From positions 74,873 to 138,872 of the forward strand of contig NZ_JAWMPX010000014.1 in the NCBI RefSeq assembly GCF_033101155.1: a stretch of 64,000 nt of DNA, written 5' to 3'. The stretch's first letter is position 1. Every line of letters begins with the position of its first letter. The position numbers and the translations under genes are program-made. This document shows, piece after piece, positions 8,817 to 17,532 of this stretch. Origin of the DNA: Tropicimonas sp033101155. Its GTDB lineage: Bacteria; Pseudomonadota; Alphaproteobacteria; Rhodobacterales; Rhodobacteraceae. Under the pieces are notes generated by a model. That model worked only from the letters and a program-made list of their open reading frames with translations. It had not been told where the DNA came from and ran no database searches.

Positions 8817-10049
8817 TTACTTGTAGACGCGGCCGCGGGCCTTCTCGAGACGCTCGAGGATCTGCTCGAGGCGCTCAGGCTTGACCATGAACTCCTGGAA
8901 GCCTTCCATGCCGATCTTGGCCATCTCGGCCGGTGCGTCGCGGTCGAAGAACTGCGCGATGCCGCCCGGGGTGGTGGACAGAAGCTCGAAGCCGGCGACG
9001 ATGAACGGATCGTCCTCGTTGACGGAGGCGTTCTTGTTGATCGGCAGCTGGCCCATCGCCGCATTCATCTTGGTCTGCGCTTCAGCGCCAGCCATGTAGG
9101 CGAGGAACTTCTTGGCGTCTTCCACATTGGTGGCGCCCGACGGGATGTGGATCGTGTCGGTCGGCGCTTCTTCGGCGCGCGGCACATCCGGGTTGATCGT
9201 CGGGAACGGCATGAAGCCGAGGGTCTCGTCGGTCAGCCCGCCTTCCTTGAACACGGCGACGGCGAAGTTGCCCATGACGTAGTTGGCGGCCTTGCCCTGC
9301 ACGAGAAGGGCTGCGGCATCCTGCCAGTCAAGCGCTGCGTGGTTCTGGGTGATGTAGCCCGGCTCCACGATCTTGGCCCAGTTGGCGAAGGTGGCTTTCA
9401 CCTCGTCGGAGGTCCAGGCGGCTTCGCCATTGGCGAGCGCCATGTGGAACTCGTAGCCATTGGTGCGCATGTTCATGTAATCGAAGATGCCAGCCCCCGG
9501 CCACAGCGCCTTGGTGCCGGTGGTCAGGCAGTCGATGCCGGCTTCCTTGAAGACAGCGCAATTCTCGACGAACTGGTCCCAGGTCTCGGGCACTTCAACG
9601 CCAGCGTCGGCATAGACCGATTTGTTATAGTAGATGCCCCACTGGTAGTAGGTATAGGGGACGCCCCACTGCTTGCCATCGATGGTCATGGAGGGCAGCG
9701 CGGAGGCGAGATCTTCCTTCAGGCCGTTCTCTTCCCAGACATCGGAGACATCCATGAACTGGCCCGAGTTGACGAAGGGGGCCATGCGGTTGCCAGCATA
9801 CCAGTTCGCAAGGTCCGGCGCGTCGGCACTCAGGAAGTTGCGGATCGAGGTCTTGTATCCCTCGTGGTCGAAGTTCTGGAAGTCGATCTTGATGTCGGGA
9901 TTCGCAGCCTCGAAATCGGCGATGATCTCCTGCATGGCGGCCAGCGGGGCCGGATCATAGTCGGCATAATATTTCACGGTGCCGGCGAAAGAAGCAGAAG
10001 CGGCGACCACGGCAATGGCCGAGATCGACACGGAGAGCATGGAACGCAT
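8817..10049 (-). CDS. ABC sugar-binding protein, extracellular, family 1
   Basis: Periplasmic binding protein of the galactoside importer. 410 residues with a signal peptide (hydrophobic stretch to about residue 20, cleavage near ASFA-GTV). The fold is the CUT1 family 1 type, e.g. the YNKSVYADAGVEVPETWDQF region. I chose the ATG at 10049 because GGGAGGAAACC stands just before it; the longer frame from 10073 would put the ribosome site inside the gene and add a charged leader in front of the signal peptide. It is the first gene of the minus-strand operon. Confidence 0.93.
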   Translation of the reverse strand: MRSMLSVSISAIAVVAASASFAGTVKYYADYDPAPLAAMQEIIADFEAANPDIKIDFQNFDHEGYKTSIRNFLSADAPDLANWYAGNRMAPFVNSGQFMDVSDVWEENGLKEDLASALPSMTIDGKQWGVPYTYYQWGIYYNKSVYADAGVEVPETWDQFVENCAVFKEAGIDCLTTGTKALWPGAGIFDYMNMRTNGYEFHMALANGEAAWTSDEVKATFANWAKIVEPGYITQNHAALDWQDAAALLVQGKAANYVMGNFAVAVFKEGGLTDETLGFMPFPTINPDVPRAEEAPTDTIHIPSGATNVEDAKKFLAYMAGAEAQTKMNAAMGQLPINKNASVNEDDPFIVAGFELLSTTPGGIAQFFDRDAPAEMAKIGMEGFQEFMVKPERLEQILERLEKARGRVYK

Positions 10050-10085
10050 GGTTTCCTCCCGTTTGCGTTTCATTCTGATGTCTCA

Positions 10086-10145
10086 AATAATGAAACATCG
10101 TTTTGAATATTGAAACTCTAACCGCGAATCGCCTATGGTTGTCAA
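10086..10145. promoter_or_regulatory. Divergent promoter region with candidate IclR operator
   Basis: Two near-identical 11-mers, AATAATGAAAC (10086-10096) and AATATTGAAAC (10106-10116), lie 20 bases (two helical turns) apart; between them AAAC-ATC-GTTT (10093-10103) forms an inverted repeat. A TTGACA on the minus strand (10145-10140) could be the -35 of the transporter operon, placing the repeats just downstream of its -10 position, where a bound repressor would block it. The -10 is poor, so this is a proposal. Confidence 0.5.
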
Positions 10146-10203
10146 CAGTCGAGCCGGCGAATCCCCCGAAACAGGACGCCGCACCGACTGGGAGGAATTT
10201 GGT

Positions 10204-11004
10204 ATGTCGGCAGCCGGTGACGGCACAGTAGGCAAGGCTTTGGACGTCCTGGACCTTGTTGCGGCCCAGGAAAAGCCGGTGCGATTCGCGGACTTGCAGC
10301 GCATGTCCGTCCTGCCGAAGGCGACGTTATACAGATTAGCGCAAACATTAGTAAATCAGGGCATGCTGGTTCATAATCCGGAGAACGGCACCTACTCGCT
10401 GGGTGTCCGGCTGGTCCGGTTGGCCCATGCGGCCTGGCGCCAGGCATCGCTGGCCCCGATCGCGCGACGGCATCTCGACGCGCTCTCGCTGGAGACCGGC
10501 CTGACGGTTCATCTCGCGCAGATGGATTACGGGCACGTGCTCTATGTCGACAAGCGCAACGCGCTGGAGCAGGCGGCGATGTTCTCTGATGCGGGCAAGG
10601 TCGGGCCGGCCTATTGCACCGGCGTCGGCAAGGCGATGCTGGCCTATCTGGACGAGGACCAGCTCGACCAGATCCTGCGCATGCAGAGTTTTCACCGCTT
10701 CACCCCGACGACGCTGGCCTCCGAGGCCGTGCTGCGCCAGTCGCTGGAACGGACGCGGCAGCGTGGCTATGCCACCGACCGCGAAGAGCATGAGGCCGGC
10801 GTGATCTGCGTGGCCATGCCGATCCTCACGGAGGAGCAGCGTGCGATAGGCGCGGTGAGCCTGACGGGCTCGACGCTGCGCACCGATATCAAGACGCTCG
10901 AGACGCATATACCGCGGCTCCGGCATTGTGTGGAGGCGATCGCCGTCGAGGCATCGCATTGGGCCTTCCCCGTGGAAGGCGAAACTGAAGGGAGACAAGG
11001 ATGA
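10204..11004 (+). CDS. IclR-family transcriptional regulator of the galactoside operon
   Basis: 266 residues: N-terminal winged helix (about 10-70, with ADLQRMSVLPKATLYRLAQTL as helix-turn-helix) followed by the IclR effector-binding domain (about 85-250, including GPAYCTGVGKAMLAYL and REEHEAGVICVAMPI). The start at 10204 has GGGAGG upstream; the open frame extends back to 10135 but would overlap the promoter region. Divergent from the sugar operon and ATGA-coupled to the ABC ATPase, so it is very likely the local sugar-responsive regulator. Confidence 0.92.
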   Translation: MSAAGDGTVGKALDVLDLVAAQEKPVRFADLQRMSVLPKATLYRLAQTLVNQGMLVHNPENGTYSLGVRLVRLAHAAWRQASLAPIARRHLDALSLETGLTVHLAQMDYGHVLYVDKRNALEQAAMFSDAGKVGPAYCTGVGKAMLAYLDEDQLDQILRMQSFHRFTPTTLASEAVLRQSLERTRQRGYATDREEHEAGVICVAMPILTEEQRAIGAVSLTGSTLRTDIKTLETHIPRLRHCVEAIAVEASHWAFPVEGETEGRQG

Positions 11005-12059
11005 CAGGCGTCGTTCTGAACAATGTGGTAAAACGTTTCGGCGACGTCCAGGTGATCCATGGGGTCGACCTGGAGATCGAGGATGGCGAGTTCTGTGTCT
11101 TCGTCGGCCCCTCGGGCTGCGGCAAGTCGACCCTGCTGCGCATGGTGGCCGGGCTCGAGGAGACCACCGAGGGCAAGATCCATATCGGCGATCGTGACGT
11201 GACCGACATGGACCCCTCCGAACGCGGTGTCGCAATGGTCTTCCAGACCTACGCGCTCTACCCGCACATGACCGTGGCGCAGAATATGGGCTTCGGCCTG
11301 AAGATGACCGGACACCCCAAGGAGGTGATCGACGAGAAGGTCGCCGGGGCCTCCGCGATCCTCAAGCTCGACCCCTATCTCGACCGTCGGCCGAAGGCGC
11401 TCTCGGGCGGCCAGCGCCAACGCGTCGCCATCGGTCGCGCCATCGTTCGCGGCCCGGAGGTCTTCCTCTTCGACGAACCGCTCTCCAACCTCGATGCCGA
11501 GCTTCGCGTCGAGATGCGGGTCGAGATCGCGCGGCTGCACAAGGAAATCGGCGCCACGATGATCTACGTGACGCATGACCAGACCGAGGCCATGACGCTG
11601 GCCAACAAGATCGTCGTCCTGCGGGACGGCAAGATCGAGCAGGTCGGCAAGCCGATGGATCTCTATCGCGACCCGGACAACAAGTTTGTCGGCGGCTTTA
11701 TCGGCTCGCCCTCGATGAATTTCGTCGATGCGACGGTGTCGGCTGGCAAGGTCGTGTCGCCCGGTCTTGGCAAGGAGCTGGAGCTGCCGGTCAATGTGCC
11801 GGAAGACGGCCGCAAGGTGCAAGTCGGCGTACGCCCCGAGCACCTGGAGATGAACCCGAGTGGTGACACCCATACCGTTGAACTGACCGAAGCGCTCGGC
11901 GGCGTCTCCTTTGCCTATCTGACCTCGGAGACCGGCGAACGGATCGTCGTTGAGGAACGCGGCGACTATCGCACCGAAGCCGGCGCGACGGTCGGCCTGA
12001 CCTTCCCGATCGACAAGACCTATCTCTTCGACGCCCAGACAGAACTGCGGATTCGCTGA
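11001..12059 (+). CDS. ABC sugar transporter ATP-binding protein, MalK/UgpC type
   Basis: Energises the galactoside importer from the cytoplasmic side. 352 residues: Walker A GPSGCGKST, Q-loop in VFQTYALYPHM, signature LSGGQRQR, Walker B VFLFDEPLSNLD, switch His in VTHD, then a C-terminal TOBE/MalK regulatory region from about 235. It overlaps the regulator stop (ATGA), so the ATPase is made with the regulator and apart from the permeases on the opposite strand, an uncommon split. Confidence 0.94.
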   Translation: MTGVVLNNVVKRFGDVQVIHGVDLEIEDGEFCVFVGPSGCGKSTLLRMVAGLEETTEGKIHIGDRDVTDMDPSERGVAMVFQTYALYPHMTVAQNMGFGLKMTGHPKEVIDEKVAGASAILKLDPYLDRRPKALSGGQRQRVAIGRAIVRGPEVFLFDEPLSNLDAELRVEMRVEIARLHKEIGATMIYVTHDQTEAMTLANKIVVLRDGKIEQVGKPMDLYRDPDNKFVGGFIGSPSMNFVDATVSAGKVVSPGLGKELELPVNVPEDGRKVQVGVRPEHLEMNPSGDTHTVELTEALGGVSFAYLTSETGERIVVEERGDYRTEAGATVGLTFPIDKTYLFDAQTELRIR

Positions 12060-12086
12060 ACCGCAGCCCGACGAAATGCGATCATC

Positions 12087-12120
12087 CCGCCCGGCGCGCC
12101 TGCGTGCCGGGCGGTTTCCG
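12087..12120 (+). terminator. Terminator after the ABC ATPase gene
   Basis: Nine-base GC stem (12087-12095 with 12106-12114), ten-base loop, followed by TTTCCGTTTC. It stands 28 bases after the ATPase stop. Confidence 0.7.
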
Positions 12121-12168
12121 TTTCGGGTCCTGAAACCATGGACGCCTCAGGTCGAGCGCAACCGCCCT

Positions 12169-12232
12169 CCCCTTCTCAAGGGGACCACGCGAGCGTCGCT
12201 CCGCTGCTCGCGCAACGCTGCATCGCAGCGTT
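12169..12232. repeat. Three consecutive stem-loops
   Basis: Stem 1: CCCCTT/AAGGGG (12169-12183, three-base loop). Stem 2: CGCGAGC/GCTCGCG (12188-12212). Stem 3: AACGCTGC/GCAGCGTT (12214-12232, three-base loop), which also fits CTGC-N3-GCAG. Could be a REP-like dispersed element or a structured RNA; no other copy was noticed in the window. Confidence 0.5.
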
Positions 12233-12266
12233 AGCCCTCACGTGCAGCGAAGATACACCCACAAGT

Positions 12267-12275
12267 TTATCCACA
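12267..12275 (+). promoter_or_regulatory. Perfect DnaA-box sequence TTATCCACA (copy 1)
   Basis: Exact match to the strong DnaA box, within the shared 12-mer TTTATCCACAGG (12266-12277). Confidence 0.5.
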
Positions 12276-12492
12276 GGTCGCCTGGATTCTGTTAATATCT
12301 GTCGCGCGAGCAAAAGTTCGATGCCGTTGCAAATACCGCGACACGCACCGTTCGCCAAGTTTACCTTTCGTTAATAAATCAGGGAATTACGGCCATTTCG
12401 CAGCGCATACATTAACCACTGTCCCGGAAACTCTCGCGCCCGAATGACCCTGGGTCAGCACGACGTCTGCATCTCGCCGGCCTCGACGAAAT

Positions 12493-12501
12493 TTATCCAC
12501 A
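12493..12501 (+). promoter_or_regulatory. Perfect DnaA-box sequence TTATCCACA (copy 2)
   Basis: Same strand and same 12-mer as copy 1, 226 bases further on, upstream of the end of the TRAP large-permease gene. Confidence 0.5.
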
Positions 12502-12569
12502 GGACAAATTATGCAGATGCCGCATGCTTTCCCCCGGTCACGCTGCCGCAACCGGGGGATGCGGGCGCT

Positions 12570-13979
12570 TCAGAGCCCCAGGAGCAAGCCCGGCAGGTAG
12601 AGCACGATGCCAGGCCACATGACCAGACCGGCGATGGTCAGCGCATCGGCGATGAAGAAAGGAGACGTGCCCCGGAACACGTCCTGCACCGAGAGGTCCG
12701 GACGGACGCCGGCCACCACGAAACAGTTCAACCCGATGGGCGGCGTGATCAGGCAGAGCTCCGCCATTTTCACAACGATAATCCCGAACCAGATCGCACA
12801 GCCCGTGGCGGACATGCCGAAGGCGCTGTCGGCCGCCGTGACCGCTTCGCCGCCATTCAGCGCGATCACCGCCGGGTAGACGATGGGCAGGGTCAGGAGC
12901 AGCATGCCGATGGCATCCATGAACATCCCCAGCACGGCATAGGCCAGCAGGATGAAGAGCAGCGTCATCATCGGCGGCTGCTGCAGCGAGGTGATCCAGT
13001 CGGAGAACGCCCCGGGCAGGTCCGCGAAGCCAAGGAAGCGGACATAGATCAGCACGCCCCAGATGATGGTGAAGATCATCACAGAAAGCTTCGCCGTCTC
13101 CAGCAGCGCGTCCTTGAGCTGGCCCCAGCGCATGCCACGCCAGATCGCGATGCAGAACACCACGAAGGCGCCCAGCGCCCCGCCCTCGGTCGGCGTGCCC
13201 CAGGCGTCGCCGCCGAAGGGGTTGTAGACGAAGAACAGGATGATGATGACCACGGCGAGGATCGGAGCGGCGGCAGGCAGCGACTCGAAACGCTCGCGCC
13301 AGGTGAAACCGGTGACCGGCGGTCCGAGCTTCTTCCAGATCAGCGCCATGCCGACAACCAACCCGCCATAGATCAGCGCCGAGAAAGCGCCGGGGATGAA
13401 CCCTGCGAGCAGCAACGCGCCCACGTCCTGCTCGACGATGATCGCGTAGATGACGAGGATCGCCGAGGGCGGGATCAACGAGGCCAGCGTGCCCGCTGCC
13501 GCCACGACGCCCGCCGCGAAGCGCTTGTCATAGCCAACCTCCAGCATCTCGGGGATGGCGATGCGGGCAAACACCGCAGAGGTCGCCACGGAGGCGCCGG
13601 AGACGGCCGCGAAGCCAGCCGTGGCAAAGACCGTGGCCACGCCGAGACCGCCCGGCAACCAGCCGACCCAACGTTTGGCGGCGGTGAAGAGCGCCTTGGT
13701 GAGCCCGGCATAATAGGCGAGATAGCCGATCAGGATGAAGGTCGGGATGAGCGAGAGCGCCTGGCTCGTGACCTTGGAATGCGGCACCTGCCCGGCCGTC
13801 TTGGCGGCAACGGTCAGCGCCCACATGAACTGTTCCGGATCGTAGCCCTTCTTGGCCCAGAAAATCCAGACAAGTCCCGTGACCCCGGCAATCGCGGCGG
13901 CAAAGGCCACGCGGGTTCCGATCAGGACGAGGACCAGCAGCAGCCCGGTGACGACGAGGCCGATATCGATGGGTTCCAT
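12570..13979 (-). CDS. TRAP transporter large permease (DctM type), probably malonate
   Basis: 469 residues, about 12 hydrophobic segments, the main transport subunit of a tripartite ATP-independent periplasmic transporter. Family segments such as SGASVATSAVFARIAIPEM and FMDAIGMLLLTLPIVYPAVI are visible. One-base overlap (TGATG) with the small permease gene upstream. Substrate is inferred as malonate or a related dicarboxylate because malonyl-CoA synthetase is encoded divergently next to the operon. Confidence 0.93.
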   Translation of the reverse strand: MEPIDIGLVVTGLLLVLVLIGTRVAFAAAIAGVTGLVWIFWAKKGYDPEQFMWALTVAAKTAGQVPHSKVTSQALSLIPTFILIGYLAYYAGLTKALFTAAKRWVGWLPGGLGVATVFATAGFAAVSGASVATSAVFARIAIPEMLEVGYDKRFAAGVVAAAGTLASLIPPSAILVIYAIIVEQDVGALLLAGFIPGAFSALIYGGLVVGMALIWKKLGPPVTGFTWRERFESLPAAAPILAVVIIILFFVYNPFGGDAWGTPTEGGALGAFVVFCIAIWRGMRWGQLKDALLETAKLSVMIFTIIWGVLIYVRFLGFADLPGAFSDWITSLQQPPMMTLLFILLAYAVLGMFMDAIGMLLLTLPIVYPAVIALNGGEAVTAADSAFGMSATGCAIWFGIIVVKMAELCLITPPIGLNCFVVAGVRPDLSVQDVFRGTSPFFIADALTIAGLVMWPGIVLYLPGLLLGL

Positions 13980-14620
13980 CAGCGTGTCTCCTCATCGAGA
14001 CCGGACACGGCCTCTGCCTCATGCGCGGCCTGCGTGGCCGCATCCTCGATCAGCGGCACCCCGACTGGGCGTGGATCGTTTCGCAGGAAAGCGCGGGTGA
14101 ACCCCCAGAGTTGAAGCACCAGCCGCACGGAGAGCACCCCGAAGGCCACTGGCACAACCAGCTTGGCCGGCCAGAGCGGCAAACCGATATCGATGGTACT
14201 GTCGCGGCTCCACATCGGTGCTGCGAAATCGAAGCTGCGCTGGAAATGCGCCCAGCTGCCCCAGAGCAGCAGCAGCGTCACCGCCAGCATGCAAAATGTG
14301 GACACGGCCTCGAAGAGCCAGAGCGCCCGGCCTCCGAGTTGGCCGACGACGATATCCATCCGGATATGCCCCCCCAGTCGCATCACATAGGCCACGCCCA
14401 GCATGGTGATCACCGGCATGAACTGTTCGATCCAGTCCACGTAACCCGCCAGGGGCCGGTTGAACCCGTTGCGGCCGGTCACGTTCACCACCGCCAGCAG
14501 CATCAGCCCGAAGATGGCGATGCCGCCGATCAGGGCGAGGAAGGTCTCAAGTCGGAAAAGCGCACGGTCCGCGCGCGAAAGAATGGAGTCGTCACTCAGG
14601 ACGGAGGAGGCCCCAGCCAT
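13979..14620 (-). CDS. TRAP transporter small permease (DctQ type)
   Basis: 213 residues with four hydrophobic segments; the membrane part starts near residue 20 (ALFRLETFLALIGGIAIFGL), and GGHIRMDIVVGQLGGRALWL is the usual DctQ middle segment. Partner of the large permease, whose start overlaps its stop. It follows the binding-protein gene by 54 bases. Confidence 0.92.
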   Translation of the reverse strand: MAGASSVLSDDSILSRADRALFRLETFLALIGGIAIFGLMLLAVVNVTGRNGFNRPLAGYVDWIEQFMPVITMLGVAYVMRLGGHIRMDIVVGQLGGRALWLFEAVSTFCMLAVTLLLLWGSWAHFQRSFDFAAPMWSRDSTIDIGLPLWPAKLVVPVAFGVLSVRLVLQLWGFTRAFLRNDPRPVGVPLIEDAATQAAHEAEAVSGLDEETR

Positions 14621-14674
14621 GTCGTCTCTTTCTGCAAAGGAGTGGGGCGCCCGCTACAGGGCGCCCCGGAAAGG

Positions 14675-15679
14675 TCATTCGGCGAGGGTGGATTTCACGA
14701 GGTCCAGCAATTCCTGCGCCGGAAGCCCACGCTTGTTGTTCTCCTCAACCCAGGCTTCGGCGGTCGGACCGGCCACGGCCTCGCGGAAAGCGGCGAGCGT
14801 TTCCTCGTCAAAGGTCACCTGCTCGATGCCCTTTTCCTCCAGCAGCGGACCCCATTTCGCCATGGTGTTGTTGTTGTAGAAATCAACGTAATAGGCCAAC
14901 GCCTCGTCGACCGAGCCCAGCAGCGCCTCACGCTCGGCATCCGACAGGGAAGCCAGCGCGTCCGTGTTGACCACCACCGGGCAGTTCACGGCGCCGGGGT
15001 TGAGATTGGTGGTCCACCAGGTCGCGTTCTCGACCGTGCCGAAGGACATATGCGCGTGCGGCGCGAAGGCGGCGGCCTTGATGACGCCGGAATCCATCGC
15101 CTGGCGCACTTCGGAGGCGGACATCGAGGTCGGCACCGCGCCGACCGTCTCCAGCGCCCGGCCGATACCGCCGGTGGCGCGCACGGAGAGGCCCGCGAAA
15201 TCGTCCAGCGTATGCGGCGCGTCGCCCTTGCCGATCACGTTATATTGCGGCAGCGGGGAGGGCATCAGCAGCGTGGCGTTCCAGCGGCCGAGATCCTTGA
15301 CTGTGGCCGGGTGCTGATACACCGCCATCGCGACCTCGATTTCCTTTTCCAGCGAATCCACGCCGAGGAAGGGCAGTTCGAGCACCGTGATCGACGGGTT
15401 CTTGTCCGGATGATAGCCAGCGCAGAACTGGGCCATCTCGAAGGCGCCGATTTCGATCCCGTCGAGGTTTTCGCGGTTCTTCGACAGCCCGCCATAGGAG
15501 ATGTTCAGCGTGAACTCGCCGCCAGTCTTCTCGGACACCAGTTCCGCGAGCTTCTCCACGTTCTCCGTGAAAGCCCGGCGTTTACCCCAGAGCGAAACGT
15601 TCCATTCGGTCGCCAGCGCCTCCCCGGCGAAAGCGATCCCGAGCGCCGCGATCAGACCGGTCTTCATGGCTTTTTGCAT
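14675..15679 (-). CDS. TRAP transporter substrate-binding protein (DctP type)
   Basis: 334 residues with a signal peptide (MQKAMKTGLIAALGIAFAGE, cleavage near ALA-TEW). The DctP fold includes the region MSASEVRQAMDSGVIKAAAF. I chose 15679 because GGGAGA precedes it and a signal peptide follows; the longer open frame to 15952 covers the intergenic region. First gene of the TRAP operon; a C4/C3 dicarboxylate, probably malonate, is inferred from the matB neighbour. Confidence 0.92.
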   Translation of the reverse strand: MQKAMKTGLIAALGIAFAGEALATEWNVSLWGKRRAFTENVEKLAELVSEKTGGEFTLNISYGGLSKNRENLDGIEIGAFEMAQFCAGYHPDKNPSITVLELPFLGVDSLEKEIEVAMAVYQHPATVKDLGRWNATLLMPSPLPQYNVIGKGDAPHTLDDFAGLSVRATGGIGRALETVGAVPTSMSASEVRQAMDSGVIKAAAFAPHAHMSFGTVENATWWTTNLNPGAVNCPVVVNTDALASLSDAEREALLGSVDEALAYYVDFYNNNTMAKWGPLLEEKGIEQVTFDEETLAAFREAVAGPTAEAWVEENNKRGLPAQELLDLVKSTLAE

Positions 15680-16014
15680 CTTTGTCTCCCTAGTTTTTCT
15701 GTTTTTTCTTCCGTCGCCTGGCACCGGCGACCGGGTGTGCAAACCCTGCGTTGCAGACCGTCTTGATGCAAGGCGACACCTGCTCAAATTCCGGGCAGTT
15801 TTGAAAAGCCGCAATTGAAAAGAGGCCTTTTTTGTTACCGCGTATCCCCGATTGCTCCGCCCGCCCCGCGAGCCGGGTGGGCAAGGCGAACAGCGCCCCT
15901 GCCCCGGCTTTCTCACCAAATCGGCCCACGCGGCGAAGCGACATGCCGGCAATGTCTTGCCCTCCCGACCGCCCCGGAGGTAGGTGGGGGGAGCAGACAG
16001 TCAGAGGCCCTCCC
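15680..16014. promoter_or_regulatory. Divergent promoter region between TRAP operon and matB
   Basis: 335 bases containing the control region for both transcripts. T-rich tracts lie just upstream of the TRAP binding-protein gene (15690-15715) and at 15800-15840. I see no convincing GntR/MatR-type operator and no regulator gene alongside. Confidence 0.45.
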
Positions 16015-17532
16015 ATGCCCAACCCGCTTTTTGACGCCCTTTTCGCCCCGCATCTGGACCGCGAAACCCCGTTCCTGATCATGGACGGCACCGATGACCT
16101 GACCCACGGCGCCTTCCTGCGCGAGGCATCGCGTTATGCCCATACGCTGGTCGCGATGGGGTTGGCGCCCGGCGATCGGCTGGCAGCCCAGGTCGACAAA
16201 TCGCCCGAAGCGCTGGCGGTCTACGCGGCCTGCATCATGGCCGGGGTTGTCTTCCTGCCGCTGAACACCGGCTACACCCATCTCGAGGTCGACTATTTCA
16301 TCGAGAATTCCGGCGCCAGGCTGGTGCTTGGCCGCGCCGATGCGCTCGACGAACTGCACCGAGACTGCAATCGCATGGGCGTGCGCTTCGAGACCCTGGA
16401 AGCCGACGGCTCTGGCAGCTTTCCCGAGGCTGCGACCTTCCAACCCACCCATTTCGACCCGGTCGACCGCGACGCAGAGGATGTCGCCGCCCTGCTCTAC
16501 ACCTCCGGGACGACCGGCCTGTCGAAAGGCGCGATGCTGTCCCATCGCAACCTGCTCTCAAACACCGAGGTGCTGACGGAGTACTGGCGCTTCAGCAGCG
16601 ACGACGTGCTGATCCACGCCCTGCCGATCTTCCACACCCACGGGCTCTTCGTGGCATCCAATATCGCGCTGCTCTCGGGCGCGGCGATGATCTTCCTGCC
16701 GCGTTTCAACCTCGATCACGTGCTTGCCGCATTGCCACGCGCGACCACGATGATGGGCGTGCCGACTTTCTACACAAGACTGCTCGACCACCCGGATTTT
16801 ACAAAAGACCTCTGCGCCACCATGCGGCTCTTCATCTCCGGTTCCGCGCCGCTCCTGAGCGAGACCCACCGTGCCTTCGAAGAACGGACCGGGCATCGCA
16901 TCCTCGAGCGCTACGGCATGACCGAGACCAACATGAACAGCTCCAACCCCTATGAGGGCGAGCGCCGCCCCGGCACGGTGGGTTTCCCGCTGCCGGAGGT
17001 GGAGCTCAAGGTGACCGACCCCGACACCGGTGAGACCTTGCCCACCGGCGAAGTCGGCATGATCGAGGTGCGCGGCCCGAATGTCTTCAAGGGCTATTGG
17101 CAGATGCCAGAGAAGACAGCCGAGGAGCTGCGCGCGGACGGGTTCTTCATCACCGGGGATCTCGGCACGATCTCCGAGGACGGCTATGTCACCATCGTCG
17201 GACGCAGCAAGGATCTGGTGATTTCCGGCGGGTTCAACATCTATCCCAAGGATGTCGAACAGGTGCTGGACGACCTGCCCGGCGTGTTGGAGAGCGCCGT
17301 GATCGGCGCGCCGCATCCGGATTTCGGCGAAAGCGTCGTCGCCGCACTCGTCCCCGAACAGGGCGCGGTTCTGGACATATCGGACATCGAGGCCGGCATC
17401 AGCGCCCATCTGGCCCGCTTCAAGCAGCCGCGCCACTACGAAATTCTCGACGAGTTGCCACGGAACACGATGGGCAAGGTGCAAAAGAAAAAGCTGCGCA
17501 AGACCTACAAGGACGTCTTCAAGGGCAGCTAA
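16015..17532 (+). CDS. matB: Malonyl-CoA synthetase
   Basis: ATP-dependent ligation of malonate (or methylmalonate) to CoA. 505 residues, matching the length of characterised rhizobial MatB. Adenylate-forming motifs: LLYTSGTTGLSKGAMLSH (P-loop, about 155-172), ERYGMTETNMN (A5), FITGDLG (A7), GRSKDLVISGGFNIYPKDVE (A8) and the catalytic lysine in NTMGKVQKKKL near the C-terminus. The pattern, including LIHALPIFHTHGLFVA, is very close to Rhizobium MatB as I remember it. Start at 16015 (MPNPLFDAL) matches the family N-terminus; the ribosome site is weak. No malonyl-CoA decarboxylase (matA) is in the window. Confidence 0.94.
   Translation: MPNPLFDALFAPHLDRETPFLIMDGTDDLTHGAFLREASRYAHTLVAMGLAPGDRLAAQVDKSPEALAVYAACIMAGVVFLPLNTGYTHLEVDYFIENSGARLVLGRADALDELHRDCNRMGVRFETLEADGSGSFPEAATFQPTHFDPVDRDAEDVAALLYTSGTTGLSKGAMLSHRNLLSNTEVLTEYWRFSSDDVLIHALPIFHTHGLFVASNIALLSGAAMIFLPRFNLDHVLAALPRATTMMGVPTFYTRLLDHPDFTKDLCATMRLFISGSAPLLSETHRAFEERTGHRILERYGMTETNMNSSNPYEGERRPGTVGFPLPEVELKVTDPDTGETLPTGEVGMIEVRGPNVFKGYWQMPEKTAEELRADGFFITGDLGTISEDGYVTIVGRSKDLVISGGFNIYPKDVEQVLDDLPGVLESAVIGAPHPDFGESVVAALVPEQGAVLDISDIEAGISAHLARFKQPRHYEILDELPRNTMGKVQKKKLRKTYKDVFKGS

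Larger units (their letters stand above)
12121..12569. other. Gene-free intergenic region with hairpins and DnaA-box sequences
   Basis: About 450 bases without a credible gene. It begins with a run of hairpins, then becomes AT-richer than the surroundings (about 12280-12420, with several TTAAT and TAATAA stretches), and holds two copies of TTTATCCACAGG. Short open frames here lack ribosome sites and family resemblance. Confidence 0.6.

Noticed and set aside
6972..10106. 1044-codon plus-strand open frame
   Set aside because: Antisense to two permeases and a binding protein; its translation is repetitive His/Asp/Glu-rich, typical of shadow frames.
12444..14114. 556-codon plus-strand frame over the TRAP genes
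   Set aside because: Antisense shadow with low-complexity charged composition; the TRAP permeases on the other strand are clear.
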